Source: Rhizodiscina lignyota
Lineage: Eukaryota; Ascomycota; Dothideomycetes; Aulographales; Rhizodiscinaceae
Assembly: GCA_010015805.1 (NCBI GenBank)
Contig: ML978124.1
Coordinates: 2,294,001 to 2,358,000, forward strand
DNA length: 64,000 bases
Reading direction: 5' to 3'
Shown: positions 1-9,400 of the stretch, piece after piece
Layout: the number at the start of each line of letters is the position of its first letter
Position numbering within the stretch: position 1 is the first letter of the stretch
Translations under genes and position numbers: made by a program
Notes under the pieces: model-generated
Database searches by the model: none
The model's input: the letters and a program-made list of their open reading frames with translations, nothing else
What the model was told of the DNA's origin: nothing

Positions 1-2
1 CT

Positions 3-644
3 AAGGAACCCAACTCACCGCAAGCTGCAGAGTCACGCATCTTACTCGAGCAAGTGTTCTCACTTCTGGGGCCTGAAGGACGAGTTGGCGCGGGAGTAAT
101 GAAGCAGAGACACTTTTCTGATGGAGCGAAGAATGCTTGGGAACGACTTGAAAAGCTGAGGAGGAAAGTGTGGAAGAAGTTGGGACTGGACTCGAGCGTG
201 CTTTGGTCCAGAACGATTGCAAGAGGGCAAGAGCAGGACATACCTGGGAGCAGTAGTGGCATGTTTTCCTCTCAAGGCTCAGACACGAGATTGGCGGAAG
301 ATCCACCGTCGGTATATCCGAGCAGTGCGCAGATGGCCGAGGGGTCTACCGTGGAGCCTACCTCTACTGCGTACGTGTTGCAGCTGCCTCTGAATTTGAA
401 AGCGCAGACTGCTAACAGCGACATTAGAACTCCATCACAGGCTGCGATGAACGACCTCTTTGTACCTCATCAACAAACATTCGCAGAGGGCTTGGAATCG
501 TACCCGATCTCGGCTCCTGCCTCGGCACCAGGCTGGTTGGGAATGCAGCGAGATCCGGTGGAGATGGCTTCCGACTTCCTGGGTTCAGAGTATTCAGTAC
601 CAGACTGGATGGGTTGGAATCATGGTGAAGATCCGTGGAGATGA
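3..644 (+). CDS. C-terminal part of a probable fungal transcription factor (5' end outside window)
   Basis: An open frame runs from the left edge of the window to a TGA at 642-644, giving about 213 residues of a larger protein. The first part is basic and helical (KNAWERLEKLRRKVWKKLG). It is followed by a low-complexity Ser/Pro/Gln-rich stretch and an acidic, tryptophan-containing end with PDWMGWN. That end resembles the C-terminal tails of fungal Zn2Cys6 regulators, where such aromatic-acidic ends often act in activation. The DNA-binding domain is not in the window, so the class is inferred from tail composition only. It could be another nuclear protein. Confidence 0.5.
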   Translation, partial: KEPNSPQAAESRILLEQVFSLLGPEGRVGAGVMKQRHFSDGAKNAWERLEKLRRKVWKKLGLDSSVLWSRTIARGQEQDIPGSSSGMFSSQGSDTRLAEDPPSVYPSSAQMAEGSTVEPTSTAYVLQLPLNLKAQTANSDIRTPSQAAMNDLFVPHQQTFAEGLESYPISAPASAPGWLGMQRDPVEMASDFLGSEYSVPDWMGWNHGEDPWR

Positions 645-2047
645 TTTGCTGTTGTTTTGAGCGTTTCTTCTTGCGAACCTGAGCACGGTGTCAAAGCACC
701 CACTGCATTTGTTCAGAAACAATTTGAAGATCCCCAAGTAGCGACTTGTGTTATTAGCAGATGTATTCAGTCAGCAACCTATGACACAACGTACCTCGTT
801 TTCCGCCTCAAGCGATCCTCCAAAAAACTGTGAAGTCGGACATCATACCACATTTGCGCGACTAGACACTATCGGTGGCAGCATTCGGGATTAGACATAT
901 CTGCCTAAACAATCGCTAGTGCTAATGTCGAGGAATATTACATAATCTCTATCAAATACCAATATTGTCTTAGACATGAAGTCCGGTTAAAGCTTGAGGG
1001 TCCAACCGGACTTTAGATGCGCCACATTGTGTCAGCGTCCTTGTGTCTATAGAGCCAGGGGTATCCAGGACGACCACGGCTGTCATTTGCACCGCTGGGG
1101 CTAACTTGTTTAAGTACAGTCAGCGAGAGATCCAATCATATGATGATTAATGGTCGTACTATTACGAACGGACCACGGCCGACGTCAAATGCTCTGCAAG
1201 TTATCCGTATCGATGTGCTCATTCGGTTACACCCCAAGGACTCTCGTGTCCATCGGTTCTACCATCCATCTGACTTGTTCGTGCAAACTCGAATGAAGCC
1301 CAGATCAGGAAAAGTACTTTAAGTTGCGCCAGGGTGAGTGGACTCCATTCAGCGTCAATACGCTGTATACTATCAGTTTGGTCCTGTTCTTCTTCGTACC
1401 TTTGTAGGAGGACAATGGTTGCTCCTTCGGACTCTCGGGGAACGCTTTCTGGACCAGCCCAACCTCGGAACGCGACATCGCGGCCCGATGGCATCGGCGT
1501 CTTGAGAGTATATTATTAATACTTTTACCGAGCCGTAGGGGCAGGCGGTGACAGAATGTCGGAGTCGGGATGCACTGTGGACGCTCAACCGGCCCTTTTC
1601 CGGAAGCCAAAGTTTACATACTTGTGGTATCTCTGAGATTATCATGTATCAATCGACAACGCACAGTCCCCTTCAGGATTGAGCTCTACTTGGAATCGCC
1701 ACGCTCTTCTCTTCCTCTATACATCAACCGACAGTACGCTCTCCTTTTCGGACTTCAAAGCTGCCCCAATGCCATCTCGATTTTCCTCTCATTCATCATT
1801 CGACACCATGCGGTATGCTTCAGGCTTTGAAGCTGTATGAGATCACCACACTAAAGTCGTTAATCCTATCTCAACGACTGTAGCACCGCCACAAAATCCA
1901 GACGGTGTTGAAGTAATATTCCCACTGCTGATATTGCAAAAATCTAGATCTGCTTCATCAACTCGTTTCAGCTCATCTGCAGTCGGCCGTGATGATCTAA
2001 TACTGGGCAGCGTCATCTCGATGCTTTCGCCTTGGCCGCTCCATGTA
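645..2047. other. Gene-poor interval
   Basis: About 1.4 kb without a supported gene. Short open frames near 1220-1610 on the minus strand overlap one another and show no recognisable domain or splice pattern. They may be chance or remnants of a decayed gene. No terminator or repeat stands out. Confidence 0.4.
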
Positions 2048-2573
2048 TTAACCCCATCTCCCCGGTTCCATCCCGGTTATCTCTCCAGGCTGCTGTTGTG
2101 GAACCGGTGCCGGTGTATAGTACCCGCCATAGGACTGATCGCGTCTGTTCGGGACTCTCCAGCCGGGCACAGGTGCTGCCAATTCCCGAGGACCAACTGA
2201 ATTGGCGGCGAGTTCAATGGCGCCATCATGCGGCGACACGGGTATCTCTCGTCGGCCGCGTAGCCGGTCTCGGATCGTGCGAAAGAGAATAACCAACATG
2301 CCAACTATAACGGTGGAGAGGATGGCGACTATCACATAGATGGCGATGGTAGTTGCGTTTGGGCCGTAATCTGATGATCGCGCGCCTAGTGAAATTATCA
2401 ATACGGTGTCTTGACGACGGACCTGCGCTCTACATACCGAACCTTGAAGTGGGCATGATTGAAGCACCCAGTTTCCGCGCCGCGACTAGGCAGTAGAGAT
2501 TTGCTGAGGTTGTACAATTGGAGTTTTCGGGATTGTAGTGCCGAGAATCGATCGTATCTGGGTGAGGTGCCAT
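2048..2573 (-). CDS. Putative single-pass membrane protein, two exons
   Basis: Exons 2573-2438 and 2385-2048 join across a 52-bp intron with a good donor (GTATGT) and a CACTAG acceptor, giving 157 aa. The frame stays open on both sides of the junction. The protein has a short N-terminal region with NCTTSANLYC, then a hydrophobic segment (IAIYVIVAILSTVIVGMLVI) followed at once by a basic stop-transfer stretch (RTIRDRLRGRRE). A Pro/Gln-rich tail ends near YGGYYTPAPVPQQQPGE. This order (outside domain, one membrane helix, basic anchor, disordered tail) is common in fungal plasma-membrane proteins of unknown role. No signal peptide is visible, so an upstream exon may be missing; Cys-containing open frame lies at 2649-2861 on the same strand. 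Function unknown. Confidence 0.45.
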
Positions 2574-3635
2574 TGTAATGATATCGTCAAAATTAATAGT
2601 GCCGGAGGAGATATCTCAAGAGTAGCACCAGATACTTAAAATGACTGCCTACCCCTCAGAGGCAGGCACCAGCCTCGCGGGCAGTGGAAGCTTTGGCATC
2701 AATGGCTTGCATATTGCTGTGCCACATGCGAGGGATGAAACGGATTTACAGGACGAAGACGACTCGGATAATACAAAACTGAAATCACGAGACCTACAGC
2801 TAACCATCTTATCTTGTTCGTCACTCAAAAGAGTGCAAACCGGTTTCCGTGCTGCAGACACAGCCTCTGCTCTCGAGGTCAGACGTCAATCGTTACCATT
2901 CATGTACGACTCTGAGAGTGGCTGTGGTACAAGTCGATCTAGAAACCGAATCATCGCCTTTGATGCCTGAGGCTTGATTATCGGTTAGATCGTTATTCTG
3001 CATCATTTGCAGCATTAGATGAGACTCCTGCAGCTCGCTCGTCAGCCTTGTCATTGAGCCCACCCAAGTCGAAGAGTATACTAGTTGGTCACATGTGAAC
3101 AAAGGACGAATGTTTTCAATGTACATCCCACGAGATATACACGGGAAATTGGAAGCGCATGGAAGTCTCGTGATGGAAGGCTTGATGTAATGACAAAGGT
3201 GTACCTCGAGGTCAACGGCCGGACGTATGTAGGACAGTAGGAGATGTACCGTCAGAGGAGCAAATCGATTGCTCGTATAAGGCTGGTCTCTAAATAGTCG
3301 ATAAAGGATACAAAAAATAATACTACCATAATAATTTATTAGAAATCAAGCTATTTAATATTAAAGTTGGATTGGTATGTGAGGTGAAATCATGCTACTG
3401 CATGTAAGCCGAGACCGCCGCGGCTTCAATTGATCTAGGCTCGACCGTGCTTATCAACGTTCCCGTCTCTCGTTCATTTGATACAATCAGGACATTGCTG
3501 GTTTCATATAGTTGAGCATATAAAGAAGAGGAGATCTCTAAAAGCAATCAAGTGACTCAGTTGGAGGTTATACTTCAACTCCAGTTGAAGACCAGCAGAG
3601 ATAAGAGAAATCCATATTTATTCGGAAACATTCAC
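2574..3635. other. Intergenic interval with an AT-rich patch
   Basis: No gene is supported apart from possible upstream exons of the minus-strand membrane protein. Bases about 3300-3356 are strikingly AT-rich (ATAATTTATTAGAAATC and similar) against a roughly even background, which could be a relic of a mutated repeat. A TATAAA box at 3519-3524 sits about 190 bp before the RidA start and is the likely core promoter of that gene. Confidence 0.4.
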
Positions 3636-3700
3636 GTGAGTATTATCAATCGAAACCAGTCACCACGGCAACTCTAAAAACAGCCTCTTATGAACGTCAG
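3636..3700 (+). promoter_or_regulatory. Probable 5'-UTR intron of the RidA gene with two possible acceptors
   Basis: A GTGAGT donor at 3636 can pair with an acceptor ending at 3683 (AAAAACAG) or at 3700 (AACGTCAG). An ATG at 3690 lies between them, out of frame with the RidA start at 3709. The near acceptor keeps this upstream ATG in the mRNA and the far one removes it. The donor is strong; the use of either acceptor is inferred. Confidence 0.4.
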
Positions 3701-3708
3701 ATCATCAA

Positions 3709-4131
3709 ATGGCAAATCTCGAGTATGTCAACGCCCCCGGCGCTGGGGAATTCATGTCCTCCAACTTCCCCTACTCGCAATGCGTGAAGCTTCCCAACGG
3801 CATCGTCAAGCTCGCCGGCCAAGGCGGCTGGGACACGCAGACCGCAGCGCTCGAGGCGAACGGCGACGCCGACAAATTCCAAGTCGATCTCGCTTTCCAG
3901 AACATCGAGAACCAGCTCAAAGCGGCCGGGTTGAAGGGTTGGGAGGATGTGTATCTCGTCAGGAGCTATCACGTGGATATGGCAGGCAGCTTTGACGCCA
4001 CGGTTGCGAATTTGAGAAAGTGGTGCAACCATAAGCCGCTGTGGACATGCATTTCAGTGCCGAGGCTGGCGCTGCCGCAGATGAGGATTGAGATTGATAT
4101 TGAGGCTTGGGATAGCTCTAAGAGCTCTTAG
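3709..4131 (+). CDS. RidA/YjgF/UK114-family protein
   Basis: A single exon of 140 aa, a typical length for the family (usually 120-150 aa). The fold's landmarks are visible: a first strand leading to SNFPYSQCVKLPNGIVKLAGQGG, a helix region with FQNIENQLKAAGL, and the segment VYLVRSYHVDM, where RidA proteins carry the arginine that binds substrate carboxylate. The end (ISVPRLALPQMRIEIDIEAW) matches the closing strand that usually reads V..LA.P...VEIE. Family members hydrolyse reactive enamine/imine intermediates from PLP enzymes, or act on related small molecules in fungal catabolism. It is convergent with the serine hydrolase, 83 bp away. Which subfamily it belongs to cannot be told here. Confidence 0.9.
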   Translation: MANLEYVNAPGAGEFMSSNFPYSQCVKLPNGIVKLAGQGGWDTQTAALEANGDADKFQVDLAFQNIENQLKAAGLKGWEDVYLVRSYHVDMAGSFDATVANLRKWCNHKPLWTCISVPRLALPQMRIEIDIEAWDSSKSS

Positions 4132-4214
4132 GACATCAAGGTCAATGAATGAAACGATCATGCTATGTAATTAGCTGCAGTTGAATCGTGGTATATGATA
4201 TGAGAAGTACCCAA

Positions 4215-5442
4215 TCAGCCGAAACGATTAAACATCTCATCAATGAACGCCCCCTCTAACTTCGAACTGTCGGGTTCTGCTGGTGGCAGCATATGGCTTG
4301 AATAGAGTGCCGCGAATCCACGCTCCCGGTTCGTGAACCAGACCCAGTTTGCAAGTCCGCCCCATGTGAGTGTGTTCTTCATGTTGTCATCGTTCATGCA
4401 GAGCAGGCCACCGAGACCATGGTTGATGGCGCTCGCTGATAACTTGGCAGTCATCCCGGAGACAATGGCCCGCCCATCTTCGAGTCCTTTGAGTGATGCA
4501 CTATTGCCTGGGAACTGAGGTTTGTACATCAGGTTCTCGATTGTTTCCAGCTTCAGCAGCTTAGGGCTGTCGCTGATGATGTCCGCTAGAACTTTGATGA
4601 AGTCTGCTGGTGTGGAATATAAACCGTGGCCTCCAAATTCGACGACAGGAGGGGTAGGGTAGATCGTGCCGGGCAGCTCTGCTAATCTACCATCAGGCGT
4701 GCGATTGCATACCGAGACCCAACGTTTCTTCATGTCTGGATTGCTCTCGAGGTAGAACGATGTCGAGGTCATCCCCAGTGGCTTGAAGATGTTCTCCTTC
4801 ATGTATTCTTCGAGCGTCGTCTTGTTCAGCCGCGCAATGAGAAGACCGGCCCAGTCGAGACTAACGCCGTATTCCCAGCCTTGGCCAGGCTCATAGACGA
4901 GCGGATTGTTGGCCCCTTCAGGGATCGGAAGCTTATTCAATAATTCGTTTATCTTCTCTCCACGCGACTCACGCCATGCGATAATGAGCGGGTGCAAGGC
5001 ATCGTATCCCAAGCCGCTGCTATGCGTCAGGAGCTGTCGGAGTGTGACCTTCTTGGACGGCTTGCTGAATGTCAATGCGGAGGCCGTGCCGCCGATGATG
5101 TCCAGCTGGTCAAGCTCCGGCAGGTACTTTGATACCGGCTCATCGAGCGTGGTGAGACCGCGCTCAATGCATTGCAGAGCACAGATGGATGTGATCAGCT
5201 TCGTGCAGGATGCAATTGAGAAGACGTTGTCTGGGGTAATGTCTGGCGCGTCATCCTTGAGGTTCTGGTGTCCAATGCATTCGGAATAGATCTGCTTTCC
5301 TGAAGTGGTATTAGTCTGAAGATGCTTCCCCTTGCTTGGGGCTGAACTTGCCAGTCCTGTCGACTGCTGTGAGAACTAAGACCGGAATTTTATGGGCGCT
5401 TTTGCCCGTAGCCTCAGCTAGCTTGTGATTGAAGTCGGACAT
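4215..5442 (-). CDS. Class C beta-lactamase-related serine hydrolase/transesterase
   Basis: Exon 1 is 5442-5352 and exon 2 is 5299-4215, joined over a 52-bp intron. The donor is GCAAGT rather than GT, the branch site is GACTAATAC and the acceptor is CTTCAG. This join continues the frame exactly (DRT-G-KQIYSECIGHQN), giving about 391 aa. The SxxK active-site motif is SIASCTKL, and the Tyr motif is EYGVSLDWAG, as in EstB/LovD-like enzymes where Tyr takes the place seen in YxN. A HGLGG segment near the end fits the third motif region. There is no signal peptide, so it is likely intracellular. Fungal relatives are esterases or acyltransferases, some within secondary-metabolite clusters, not antibiotic resistance enzymes. 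The substrate is unknown. Confidence 0.88.
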
Positions 5443-6531
5443 GATGTTGCAGACGAATGGAAAGTTCTGAGAAATGTATAATATATTGATTGCTGCCTAT
5501 GCAAGAAAAAGGGATTGCAAAGCGCTTAGATCATAGAAGTGCCCGACCAAGAACTCGATTGGAATTGAATCTCAAGAAAATGTAGAAGGAACTCCTTGAT
5601 TTATATATTTGAGAGACGATCTCAGAAATTCCTCAACGCTGTTCCAGCATCATTTCGGCGCTTAAGGTGAGGACGAGCAAGCAGATAGAAGCTGAATAAT
5701 GAGCTTCGCATCTCCTACTAAATAGGGATAGCGCGGGGTGGGCTTTAGCTCAGGAGTTTACATGTCTACGCTAAGAAATGGATGCCTTGCAGTGCCTCGG
5801 CGCTGCGGAGTCTTATCGGATATCGGTACGGACGAACTTCATAACTGAGCGGTTGAGCGACGGAAGAACAGATTGGACAGCTGAAGTTGATTCTTCCAGC
5901 ATCACTTCGCACGTGATGACGATAGGTTCAAGCGTTACAAGACCGTGCTCGTGCAGTGCAGACTTAGGATCTGAGGAGTGGCTTCGTTGGCGATAAGACG
6001 GGCGTATTCCTGAGCGGACAGTTGGTACAAATTATAAGTCGGATGAGACAAATCCGATCCTTCATCGTCTGCCTATGGGTGGTGGGCATTGAGTGAAGTA
6101 AACGAAGAATCTATACTCCCATTCTGACTTGGTGGGCTGACAGTGCTGCAGAATCACCACTACCATAAATAGACTAGCGCATGAATCACGTGCACAAAGT
6201 AAATTCTAGGCAAGAGCAGAGAAATGACTTAGATTCAGATAAGATTAGATTTAACGCTAAGCCTAAAACGGTAGTGGTGATAGTTCATTACTCTTCGAAT
6301 TTGTTAGCGAAATAGCGCCACACGAGAGTACTAAGTCAAAAGTCCATTCTTCCATCACCATGAGGCACGTGATGATGACAAATACAGGTAGATCAAGAGT
6401 GTTTTGAACGTGTATGCAATTGAGGTGGACTAGGCCCGCTTGGCCTAGTCGGACTGTCTATTCGTGATTTACTACGTACAAAGGAAAAAAGAAAAGAAGA
6501 AAGAGGAGAGTCTCGTCACACGCCCACCGCC
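5443..6531. other. Intergenic interval with short palindromes and an inverted repeat
   Basis: No gene is supported. Two similar elements occur at 5890-5922 and 6346-6378. Each starts ATTCTTCCA, then has ATCAC and, 8-11 bases on, CACGTGATGA, so both contain a CACGTG E-box inside an imperfect palindrome. Between them a perfect 12-bp inverted repeat lies at 6153-6164 and 6270-6281 (ATCACCACTACC and its complement), about 105 bp apart. These may be regulatory sites or ends of a small decayed element. Confidence 0.4.
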
Positions 6532-8693
6532 CTACAAAGAAGAAGAGAAATCAAATTGGAGGAAATCTCCTCCGAAGTCGTTGCCCAAGCCGGCACCCAG
6601 GAAGTCATCAAAGGCCGCCATGCCGGCGCCGCCGACACCCGCCACACCCACCACCATCATCGCGCCCCCCACGACGCCCCGACACTTCTCCGCAACCGGC
6701 TGCCAGGCAGCCGCCTCCTCCAACCAGCGGAGCTCCTGGGTCGCCGTCGGGTGGGCCCGGTAGCGCTCCCTGGTGTGGAGCTCGAGGATGTGCACGCGCG
6801 CAGCGGCGGCGACCGCATGCGCGACGTGCGCATGTGCGGAGTGCAGCATGCCGGCGACATCGTGGTACATCTGTACCAGCTTGTGCACGCTCTCGGCGGC
6901 CCGCCTGGCCACCGTCCATGGGCTGACAGTCTCGCTGCTGTCAGCGAGAGCGGGAGCGGAGAGGAATGGCTGCATCAGATTGATGACAGCGTGCTCGTAG
7001 CAGAGGAGCAGAGTGATGGCCTCTCGCTCCCGGCCCAAAGACAGGTGATCGCGGTCACGGACCTCCTGCGGCAGCGCCGCGTGCCACTTCTGGAGCTGGC
7101 GGTAGTAAGCCATGACGGCGAGGGGCGTGGTGTTCTCCGGAAGATCGCCAAGGTAGCGCCAGACGTCGCTGAGCACCATGAAGAGCTTCTTGCGGTGCTC
7201 ATCGATGGGGTCGAAGCCAAACTCCTCGGGCGCGACCAGCGGGATCGTGATCTTGGGTTTGGCGGCTGGCTGGACGCCGGCACCAGCAGCACTGGCGACT
7301 TCCTGGACAAAAGCAAGCCAGAAAGTGGACTCGTCATCCGAAGTGTCCCTGTTCGTCTTCTCCTCGTGAAGGCCTATGGAGATGGCCAAGTTCAAGGCGC
7401 GAACGGAGGTGTCGTGAGCATTGTTGGCCGCAACCAAGTCATCGCGCATGGCCATGATGACAAGAGCCTGGACGTCGTAGAGGCTCGGAACTATGGCGGC
7501 TGCAAGGCCTTCCTCTGCCTTACTGAAGAACTGCTGACTGAGATCGTGGGAGAAGATGCCGGCATGGGTCAACTCGTCATGGAGCTCTGGACGCAGACAG
7601 GTGTAGGAGCAGATGGCGAACATGAGGTGGGGTGGAGCGGAATTGAGAACGTTCTGGGCGCACAAGGTCCTTGGGGCTGCGATCAGTGTCGACGGAAGGA
7701 CTTCGTAGAAGAACACCTCGACCATCCTTTGCTTCAGGCCCTGGTTGGCAACAGCAGCAATGACATTTTGATTGGGCCAATTGGCGTGGAAGAACTGGGA
7801 ACCGATAGGGTTGAAGGACTGGATGAGTGTAACGTTGTCCAGAAGCTGGAGATTGGTGCCGTGGGGGTTGTCGACGACGTTCTGCAGGTACCACTCATAC
7901 CGGCGCGGTGCGAGCAGGACAGCTGCTTGCTCGACAGCACTTGCGGCGACGTGATCATCGATGCTGCCACTGACCCTGAGAGCACGGAAATGGTCAAATG
8001 CCTCCTTTTCTGGCAAGTCGATCAGGTGCTGGATGTAGTCCTTGGGGCTTTTGCCGGCGACATGGAAGGCGACTGTTGGAACACGAGCGGCAGCTCCCGC
8101 AAGGCGAGGCAGCATTGGCCTGGTGACATTTCTCGGAAGGGAGCCAGATGCACGCTTCTTCAGAGGCGTTGGGGAGTAGTTGTCATCGTCATTGTCAATG
8201 ATGTCGTCACTGCCGCGGCGCTTCTTATGCGCGGACTTTAGCGCGGTGTACTGGCAGTCATCATCCTCGCCGCGGGCAACGCAGTTGTAGCACGGGCTCG
8301 ATCCATCGCACTGTGAGTGTGGTCAGCAATGGCTGTGAACAGGTGCAGAGCATTACATACCTTGATCTTGCGACGGCGGCAAGAATTGCATGCATGGCCG
8401 CTCAACTTTCTCGGCTTGCCGGAGGTCTTGCGTGCGGAAGTCGGTGTGACAGGTTCAGGAGCAGATGCAGGCTCAGGAGCAGACGCAGGCTCAGGAGAAG
8501 GCTCAAGAGAAAGGCGATCGATTCTCAGACGAAGACCTTGGTTATCGCTCGTAGAGAATCTCGTCTCGATTGGGGACTCAGTGAAGGTCGTCTGAGTAAG
8601 AGGTGACGGATTGGCCTCGTCGGAGGTTGTCGGAGTCCAGATGGTGCCGTCCGACAAAGAGCTTCCAGAGCCATTCTTGGTGATGTTGACCAT
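6532..8693 (-). CDS. Zn2Cys6 transcription factor with fungal-specific regulatory domain
   Basis: Exon 1 is 8693-8361 and exon 2 is 8310-6532, across a 50-bp intron (donor GTATGT, acceptor CACAG), giving 703 aa. The intron falls inside the DNA-binding domain, and splicing restores a perfect C-x2-C-x6-C-x5-C-x2-C-x8-C cluster (Cys 102, 105, 112, 118, 121, 130), with RRRKIK between the second and third Cys. A Lys/Arg-rich linker follows (KSAHKKRRG). From about residue 180 there is a long helical region (DYIQHLIDLPEKEAF, then ALNLAISIGLHEE) like the middle homology region of the fungal_trans superfamily. Before the cluster lie short Pro/Glu repeats (SPEPASAPEP). It is nuclear and predicted to bind CGG-type sites. 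Its target pathway is unknown; the nearest genes are the serine hydrolase and RidA. Confidence 0.9.
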
Positions 8694-9400
8694 TGTGAAT
8701 GCGTCAGGAAATCAAGACTACGTGAAGTCAGCACATATGATACAGAAAAGTGCAGAAAAGTGCGGAAAAGTGCAGAAAAGTGCAGAAAAGTGCAGAAAAG
8801 TAAGGTTTGTAGCACGACTCACGTTCAGTGGTAAAGGTGACGACGAGACACAGAATTGAGTGTTCAAGTCCTACACGGCGAACACAAGCTGCCCGAAGTG
8901 CAACTCGAAAGGTCTAAAAGAAGCCATTAGTTGGAGAGTGCAAGAAGGGGTGTTTGTGACTTACAATTTGAACACCCAAAAAGACCTGTAGGTGCGTGCA
9001 GAACACAGTGATCGCTCGTGCTGAGAGAAGCGCAGCTTCCCAGGTTGAATAAGAGTATCATGTTTTCCATTTTGATTTCCGTAGAACCTGCAACTTACCA
9101 AGAGTCGAGCAGAATGAGCTAATTGAGGCTCCAAGCTTGCTGGACTGTTGGAGTGTCGTGAGAGCACAAATCGGTTCATTTTGACTTGCGCACCCTAAGA
9201 AACTTACGAAGGGGTGAACAAAGCACTGCGGTTGAAAGTTCGTAATGCTCAATTGACGAACTGCACAGATGTGCTTCGTAGCAAGCAGGTAGGTTGGAAG
9301 AGTTGAGGTGTTGAAGAACACGGCAGGAGGGCGGTCAAATTCGAACACCAGACGGAAGCGTTGGCAAGGTAGTCGAACAAGAGAGTAAAGTGAGCAAAGC
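8694..9400 (-). promoter_or_regulatory. Long, apparently multiply spliced 5' leader of the Zn2Cys6 regulator
   Basis: On the minus strand upstream of the start at 8693, four good intron candidates follow one another: 9207-9145, 9098-8986, 8964-8914 and 8822-8718. Their donors are GTAAGT, GTAAGT, GTAAGT and GTGAGT, and all end in AG. The last has a branch-like GCTGAC followed by CACGTAG, ending 24 bp before the ATG. The third has CTAAT then CTTTTAG. The exons between are short (about 20-90 bp). Some could instead encode an N-terminal extension. RNA data would be needed to fix the leader; the donor run is directly visible. Confidence 0.45.
8741..8800 (-). repeat. 10-bp tandem repeat, six units, inside a predicted leader intron
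   Basis: Six head-to-tail 10-mers occupy 8741-8800 exactly. The plus-strand unit is TGCAGAAAAG, with variants TACAGAAAAG (first) and TGCGGAAAAG (third). Read in the sense of the downstream regulator gene (minus strand) the unit is CTTTTCTGCA, a pyrimidine-rich array between the intron donor and branch point. Confidence 0.9.

Noticed and set aside
3300-3356. AT-rich patch as a possible transposon relic
   Set aside because: Too short and without terminal repeats or coding remnants to name an element; kept only as a note on the interval.
6556-8241. 561-codon open frame on the plus strand
   Set aside because: It is exactly antisense to the Zn2Cys6 regulator, whose domain and splice evidence are clear. 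GC-rich codon bias keeps the opposite strand open. No domain is recognisable in the antisense product.
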